DNA of 8,106 nucleotides from Lentisphaeraceae bacterium (GTDB lineage Bacteria; Verrucomicrobiota; Kiritimatiellia; RFP12; DVOR01), in NCBI GenBank assembly GCA_004555175.1, contig SFJE01000050.1, positions 1 through 8,106 of the forward strand, in the 5' to 3' direction. The notes beneath the pieces are model-generated. The model searched no databases, was not told the origin of the DNA, and saw only the letters and a list, made by a program, of their open reading frames with translations. Made by a program: the position numbers and the translations under genes. Every line of letters starts with the position of its first letter. Position 1 is the first letter of the stretch. Positions 5,275-8,106 of this stretch are shown here, in pieces.

Positions 5275-5285
5275 TTTGGTAGAGT
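5256..5285 (+). promoter_or_regulatory. Sigma70-like promoter for the GT-C/GtrA cluster
   Basis: TTGCAC (5256-5261), an 18-bp spacer, TAGAGT (5280-5285) preceded by TGG (extended -10). Transcription from about 5292 would give a leader of roughly 185 nt ahead of ATG 5478. A second -10-like TATACT at 5415-5420 has no matching -35. Confidence 0.45.
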
Positions 5286-5328
5286 GTGAAGCACGCTATG
5301 GGGTAGCCATAGTCCCTTTTTGCTTCAC
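5286..5328 (+). ncRNA. Nested stem in the leader RNA
   Basis: The outer arms GTGAAGC (5286-5292) and GCTTCAC (5322-5328) enclose the inner hairpin CTATGG (5296-5301) / CCATAG (5307-5312), followed by CCCTTTTT (5314-5321). The inner hairpin plus T-run resembles a weak terminator. With the hairpin at 5391-5410 it may form a regulated leader. No known riboswitch class is recognised. Confidence 0.35.
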
Positions 5329-5390
5329 GCAAAGCAGGTTGTTCACAGGAAATTAGGACCTTCCAAAAGTAGAGCAACAGTTTTGAGTTG

Positions 5391-5416
5391 AAGCACGCGT
5401 TAGCGTGCTTTTCTTA
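5391..5416 (+). terminator. Terminator- or attenuator-like hairpin in the leader
   Basis: AAGCACGC (5391-5398), GTTA loop, GCGTGCTT (5403-5410), followed by TTCTT. Eight perfect pairs and a short U-rich tail make it the most terminator-like structure in the window. It stands between the promoter at 5256-5285 and the coding region, as an attenuator would. GCGTGCTT could pair instead with the identical AAGCACGC at 5289-5296. Confidence 0.45.
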
Positions 5417-5441
5417 TACTGTATTCTACTTGGGCCGTCCT

Positions 5442-5481
5442 AAGCCTCCTGTGAGTACGATAAGGAAAGCACGTTTTATGT
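5442..5481 (+). repeat. 40-bp duplicated leader plus start codon, copy 1
   Basis: Identical to 7502-7541 except T5456 versus G7516. It contains CCTCCTGTGAG, then the ribosome-binding sequence TAAGGAAAGC (5461-5470), then ACGTTTT and the ATG (5478-5480). Identity ends one base after the start codon, which argues that both ATGs are the real starts and that the repeat is a translation-initiation region copied as a unit. Confidence 0.93.
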
Positions 5482-7502
5482 CTACAGGAGCATTTGGAGA
5501 GGCGGCACTCTCCCCGGCGATTTCCCCCACATCTTGCACCTCTCGTTGCAAGGAGGGTACTTGTTGTCCTAAGGCTCGCGCGGCCTCCACGGCGAAGAGC
5601 AAGGTAATGGCCTTGTTGCGAGACTTGCGAGAGAGCCTCTTTGGGGACCTCTCTGCGGCGCTACTCTGCTTTATCCTGTCTGTTCTAGCACTTGTTTCAA
5701 GCTCGCATATTCTGTGTATTCCCTTAGCCGGATGGCCCGTTGTCTTAGTCTTTCTGGGCACCTGCCTCCTCTACGGCTACCGCCGAAGCGCTTCGTGGCA
5801 ATGGCGAGGGATGGCGACCTTCGTTGGGGTTGTTCTTGGTTGTTTTCTCCTCAACTTATGCCTTCTGCCCACGCCATCCAATGATGCCGAGCTCTACCAT
5901 TATCCTGCCATTATCGCGCTCTTCCGCGGCTGGAACCCTGTCTATCAGTCCACGTTGGAAGGGTTGACGCCGTTTATCGACGATCCGCGCATTCACTACT
6001 TTCACATTCTCTTCCAAAGCAAGGGAAGTTGGTACTTCTCGTTTGCCTTTTTCCGCCTAACACACCTGCTGGATGGCGGATTTATGCTGGCATTTCTAGC
6101 CGCCACCATTGGCTTTTGCGGGTGGCGACGTGGCTTTCAAGCGTGGTTCCCGGGATTAAGTGCTTGGTGCGGCAATCTCTTCTCGCTTCTCATTCTGTTG
6201 TCGCCGTGGTGTATCTTCTCGATTGGCGACCCGATGAGCGATGGTATCGTCTATCACCTCACTGTTGCCCTTTGTGGCGAGGTGCTCGCAACGGTCAAAA
6301 AGACGACACGCCCAGCGATCCTGCGTCTGCTGTGGCTGAGTGTACTCCTGGTTTCAATCAAGTTTACGGCCATCGTACCGGCCGTCTTGATCGTCCTCGC
6401 CCTCCTTGGCATGTCGCTCGCCAGGCAGGGCTTACAGGCCGTCTGGAGGACTTGGCGAATGCCCCTATTATTCTCCGGGGCACTCCTTGTCTTTCTGAAT
6501 GTCTCCCCTTTCATTACAAACACCCTCCACTACGCTTCTCCGCTCTACCCTGTCATCGCGTGGGGAGAAGCAAAACATAATATTACGGGCGACTTCGACG
6601 AGATGAATACCGACCGCGCAGAGATGAACCGCCTCGCGCGTTGGCTGTATGCCTATGTTTCCAAGGACTTAACGGCAAACTACTTCAAGCGGACCCGACA
6701 CTGCGAAACGTGGACCCCTAAAGTCAAAGCGCCCGAAGGCATCGAGGGCTTCGGCCCCTGTTTCCGTGGTCTCTTTACCACTTCCTGCCTGTTGGCTCTT
6801 GTATTAGCGATGTGGCATTGGTGCAAGGGCCGGCAACCCACGGGCGACCTATGGGCACTGTTTATTCTCTGCAGCGCCTTGACCGCCTCCTCGTTCGTTC
6901 TGCCAATAAAGTACATTGGCTACGGGCGATACGCCTTTGGCCTCTATATTGCAGCGTTCACCCTTCCCTACCTGCTTGCGCGGTTGCTACGGCTTTCGGG
7001 CCGTTGGATGGCGTGGGTCTTCTTGCCGGCAGTTATTCTGCTCATCTCGGCCTGCCGATTGCTCTATCCCTCTCTAGGAAGACTCCTCCTCCTCTCTGTG
7101 CAAAATGCCGTTGCGATGGAACAGATGCTACGCGAACCTCAGTGCGAAGCCATCATCCTTAACCCGAGCGACCGCTCTGCGCTGAAGTTCTGGCTAACCT
7201 ATACGCTCCCGAAGCCAATCACCTATGTCTCGAAGATTGAACAGCCGCTCCATTCAATGCATATGGCCAACTTCACCTACACCTGCGCACTAACGGAAGC
7301 CCCCACCCTCCCCAATGCCAGAATGACAGCCGTCGGGCCAGGATATGACTGGAGCAATTACGACCGTGCTACGATTGCGAGCCGGATGAAAGCCTACATC
7401 AGGGAAGACTTCCTTCCGTGGCTACGCCATCATCCGCTCGCCTATCCCAAGGCCGTTTTTACCATCCGCAAGGCCCAATGGATGCGCACATTCGCCGAGT
7501 AA
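5478..7502 (+). CDS. GT-C-like polytopic membrane glycosyltransferase (putative)
   Basis: 674 residues from ATG 5478. It has about ten to twelve hydrophobic segments (first near 58-78, then 85-100, 114-133 and so on) and a C-terminal extramembrane part from about 545. The first large loop carries SNDAELYHYP (134-143) followed by GWNPVYQ (151-157). An acidic residue here followed by YHYP and GWNP is typical of GT-C glycosyltransferases that use polyprenyl-phosphate sugars, including GT39-like and uncharacterised relatives. I infer transfer of a sugar on the periplasmic side, supported by the gtrA gene 35 bp downstream. The start is set by the duplicated leader; the open frame extends to 5388 without a site. 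The first 43 residues are unusual and Cys-rich (C20, C24, C29, C30), and ATG 5607 is an alternative start. Third codon positions are visibly richer in A/T than in neighbours, which suggests a different history. Family-level function is moderately sure; the substrate is unknown. Confidence 0.7.
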   Translation: MSTGAFGEAALSPAISPTSCTSRCKEGTCCPKARAASTAKSKVMALLRDLRESLFGDLSAALLCFILSVLALVSSSHILCIPLAGWPVVLVFLGTCLLYGYRRSASWQWRGMATFVGVVLGCFLLNLCLLPTPSNDAELYHYPAIIALFRGWNPVYQSTLEGLTPFIDDPRIHYFHILFQSKGSWYFSFAFFRLTHLLDGGFMLAFLAATIGFCGWRRGFQAWFPGLSAWCGNLFSLLILLSPWCIFSIGDPMSDGIVYHLTVALCGEVLATVKKTTRPAILRLLWLSVLLVSIKFTAIVPAVLIVLALLGMSLARQGLQAVWRTWRMPLLFSGALLVFLNVSPFITNTLHYASPLYPVIAWGEAKHNITGDFDEMNTDRAEMNRLARWLYAYVSKDLTANYFKRTRHCETWTPKVKAPEGIEGFGPCFRGLFTTSCLLALVLAMWHWCKGRQPTGDLWALFILCSALTASSFVLPIKYIGYGRYAFGLYIAAFTLPYLLARLLRLSGRWMAWVFLPAVILLISACRLLYPSLGRLLLLSVQNAVAMEQMLREPQCEAIILNPSDRSALKFWLTYTLPKPITYVSKIEQPLHSMHMANFTYTCALTEAPTLPNARMTAVGPGYDWSNYDRATIASRMKAYIREDFLPWLRHHPLAYPKAVFTIRKAQWMRTFAE

Positions 7503-7541
7503 AGCCTCCTGTGAGGACGATAAGGAAAGCACGTTTTATGT
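7502..7541 (+). repeat. 40-bp duplicated leader plus start codon, copy 2
   Basis: Copy of 5442-5481 with one mismatch (G7516). It begins at the last base of the preceding stop codon TAA (7500-7502) and ends one base after ATG 7538. It supplies the ribosome-binding sequence TAAGGAAAGC for gtrA. In this copy CCTC/GAGG (7505-7508, 7513-7516) can form a small extra hairpin. Confidence 0.93.
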
Positions 7542-7969
7542 TGACGACAGGACGGTTTGCAGGGCTTAAGGCCCTCTTTTGGGAGTTTTTCCGCTACGGG
7601 ATCGTAGGCGGGGTGGCCTTTTTGGCGGATTTTGGGGCGTTGGTGGCGTGTCAGGAGCTCTGGTTGAAGGAGTATGCGTGGGGACTTTATGTCTCGACGG
7701 TGGCGGGGTTTATGGTGGGGCTGGTGGTAAATTACGCGCTTTCGCTCTGGTTTGTCTTTACGGCGGCGAAGGACCGCGGGAAGGGGCGGAGTGCGGGGGC
7801 CTTTGCGGTCTTTGGGATGATTGGGGCGTTGGGGTTGGTGTGGACGGAGCTGGGGATGTGGTTGGGGGTGGCGGTGCTGGGGGGAAACTATCAGGTGGTG
7901 AAGGTGCTGGTGACGGGGGCGGTGTTGGTGTGGAACTACGCGGGGCGTAAGGTGTTGATTTTCCGTTGA
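7538..7969 (+). CDS. GtrA-family membrane protein (polyprenyl-sugar translocation)
   Basis: 143 residues, four hydrophobic segments (about 18-38, 46-70, 88-114, 118-136), the usual GtrA size and topology. Family landmarks are visible: FFRYGIVGGVAF with D31 at the start of the first helix, NYALSLWFVF (65-74), K122 in the fourth helix and the terminal WNYAGRKVLIFR. GtrA-like proteins are linked to moving undecaprenyl-phosphate-linked sugars across the inner membrane or assisting a partner glycosyltransferase, here the GT-C-like protein just upstream. The start is fixed by the duplicated leader. The downstream gene begins 11 bases after the stop with its own AAAGGAG, so the three look like one operon. 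Third codon positions are overwhelmingly G, in sharp contrast to the upstream gene. Confidence 0.88.
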   Translation: MLTTGRFAGLKALFWEFFRYGIVGGVAFLADFGALVACQELWLKEYAWGLYVSTVAGFMVGLVVNYALSLWFVFTAAKDRGKGRSAGAFAVFGMIGALGLVWTELGMWLGVAVLGGNYQVVKVLVTGAVLVWNYAGRKVLIFR

Positions 7970-7980
7970 AAGGAGCTCAG

Positions 7981-8025
7981 ATGAAGACTGCAGTGGTGAT
8001 TGGTGCGGCCCCAGTTGTAAAGTAA
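7981..8025 (+). pseudogene. 5' end of a dinucleotide-binding oxidoreductase, cut by the right repeat
   Basis: AAAGGAG (7969-7975) stands 5 bases before ATG 7981. The first nine codons give MKTAVVIGA, the start of a Rossmann beta strand and G-x-G-x-x-G loop as in FAD- or NAD-dependent oxidoreductases often found beside gtrA and glycosyltransferase genes. The tenth codon begins at 8008, exactly where the 99-bp repeat starts; from there the frame reads APVVK and stops at 8023-8025. The second motif glycine is therefore missing at the junction. The gene is either interrupted by a mobile element or truncated by an assembly boundary. The enzyme class is a guess from nine residues plus context. Confidence 0.6.
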
Positions 8026-8106
8026 ATCGTGAATTGTCTATGCGGCAGGGCAGTTGGCTAGGTAGGCTTGGGAGGCGGTTGTGCCATTGAGTGAGGTTCG
8101 GCGATA
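8008..8106. repeat. 99-bp inverted repeat, right copy
   Basis: Perfect reverse complement of 1-99. Its inner edge at 8008 coincides with loss of the expected Rossmann glycine in the gene starting at 7981. The minus strand carries the mirrored 22-codon open frame ending at 8038-8040. The inner terminus reads GCCCCAGTTGTAAAGTAAAT, which I cannot assign to a known insertion-sequence family. Confidence 0.95.

Larger units (their letters stand above)
4753..5441. other. Gene-free repeat island, promoter and structured leader
   Basis: There is no credible coding sequence in this stretch. Its left part (4779-5130) is a degenerate 22-bp-phased repeat. The centre has a C-rich tract (about 5160-5190) and a 7-bp tandem repeat. 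The right part has paired hairpins, a promoter and a leader with nested stems. Each is described separately. Confidence 0.75.

Noticed and set aside
5388..5477. Upstream start for the GT-C-like gene at 5388
   Set aside because: It would translate the attenuator-like hairpin and the duplicated leader; the leader copy before gtrA places the start at the homologous ATG 5478.
100..5477. tRNA or rRNA genes in the intergenic regions
   Set aside because: No cloverleaf with a TTCGANNC arm or rRNA-like conserved block was found; the hairpins are short GC palindromes.
1..8106. Complete linear plasmid or phage with terminal inverted repeats
   Set aside because: There are no replication, terminal-protein or structural genes, and one end cuts a cellular-type gene at its motif; an element or assembly boundary fits better.

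Overview
The window looks like GC-rich chromosomal DNA from a Gram-negative bacterium, possibly of the PVC, Lentisphaerae or Kiritimatiellota type. The pointers are a compact exosortase beside a large VIT-domain membrane protein, a GtrA/GT-C envelope-polysaccharide cluster, and long intergenic spaces packed with small GC-rich palindromes. The taxon is a guess from gene content and style.

Layout. Positions 1-99 and 8008-8106 are perfect inverted copies of one sequence. Positions 100-720 carry no convincing gene and are full of short repeats. At 721-3691 two overlapping genes encode a minimal exosortase (C67/R102/H124) and its probable dedicated substrate, an 840-residue protein with about ten membrane segments, a VIT-like domain and a C-terminal helix plus basic tail. 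Positions 3692-4023 hold a hairpin, a 34-bp tandem repeat and a promoter. These precede an S-adenosylmethionine-dependent methyltransferase at 4024-4752. Positions 4753-5477 are a repeat island followed by a promoter and a structured leader. A GT-C-like polytopic membrane protein (5478-7502), a GtrA-family protein (7538-7969) and the first nine codons of a dinucleotide-binding enzyme (7981-8007) form a second cluster. That last gene is cut by the right-hand repeat copy.

How the parts fit. The exosortase and VIT genes form a one-enzyme, one-substrate sorting unit in the inner membrane and periplasm. The GT-C-like protein, GtrA and the broken oxidoreductase form a typical lipid-linked sugar or cell-surface glycan group. 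The methyltransferase stands alone.

The least ordinary features are in the non-coding DNA. A dispersed modular repeat built on a 22-bp step occurs three times, with four, one and two copies of a palindromic module. A 40-bp leader, with its start codon, is duplicated in front of both the GT-C-like and gtrA genes, so it brackets the GT-C-like gene as a direct repeat. The exact 99-bp inverted ends may be insertion-sequence ends, an assembly boundary, or both.
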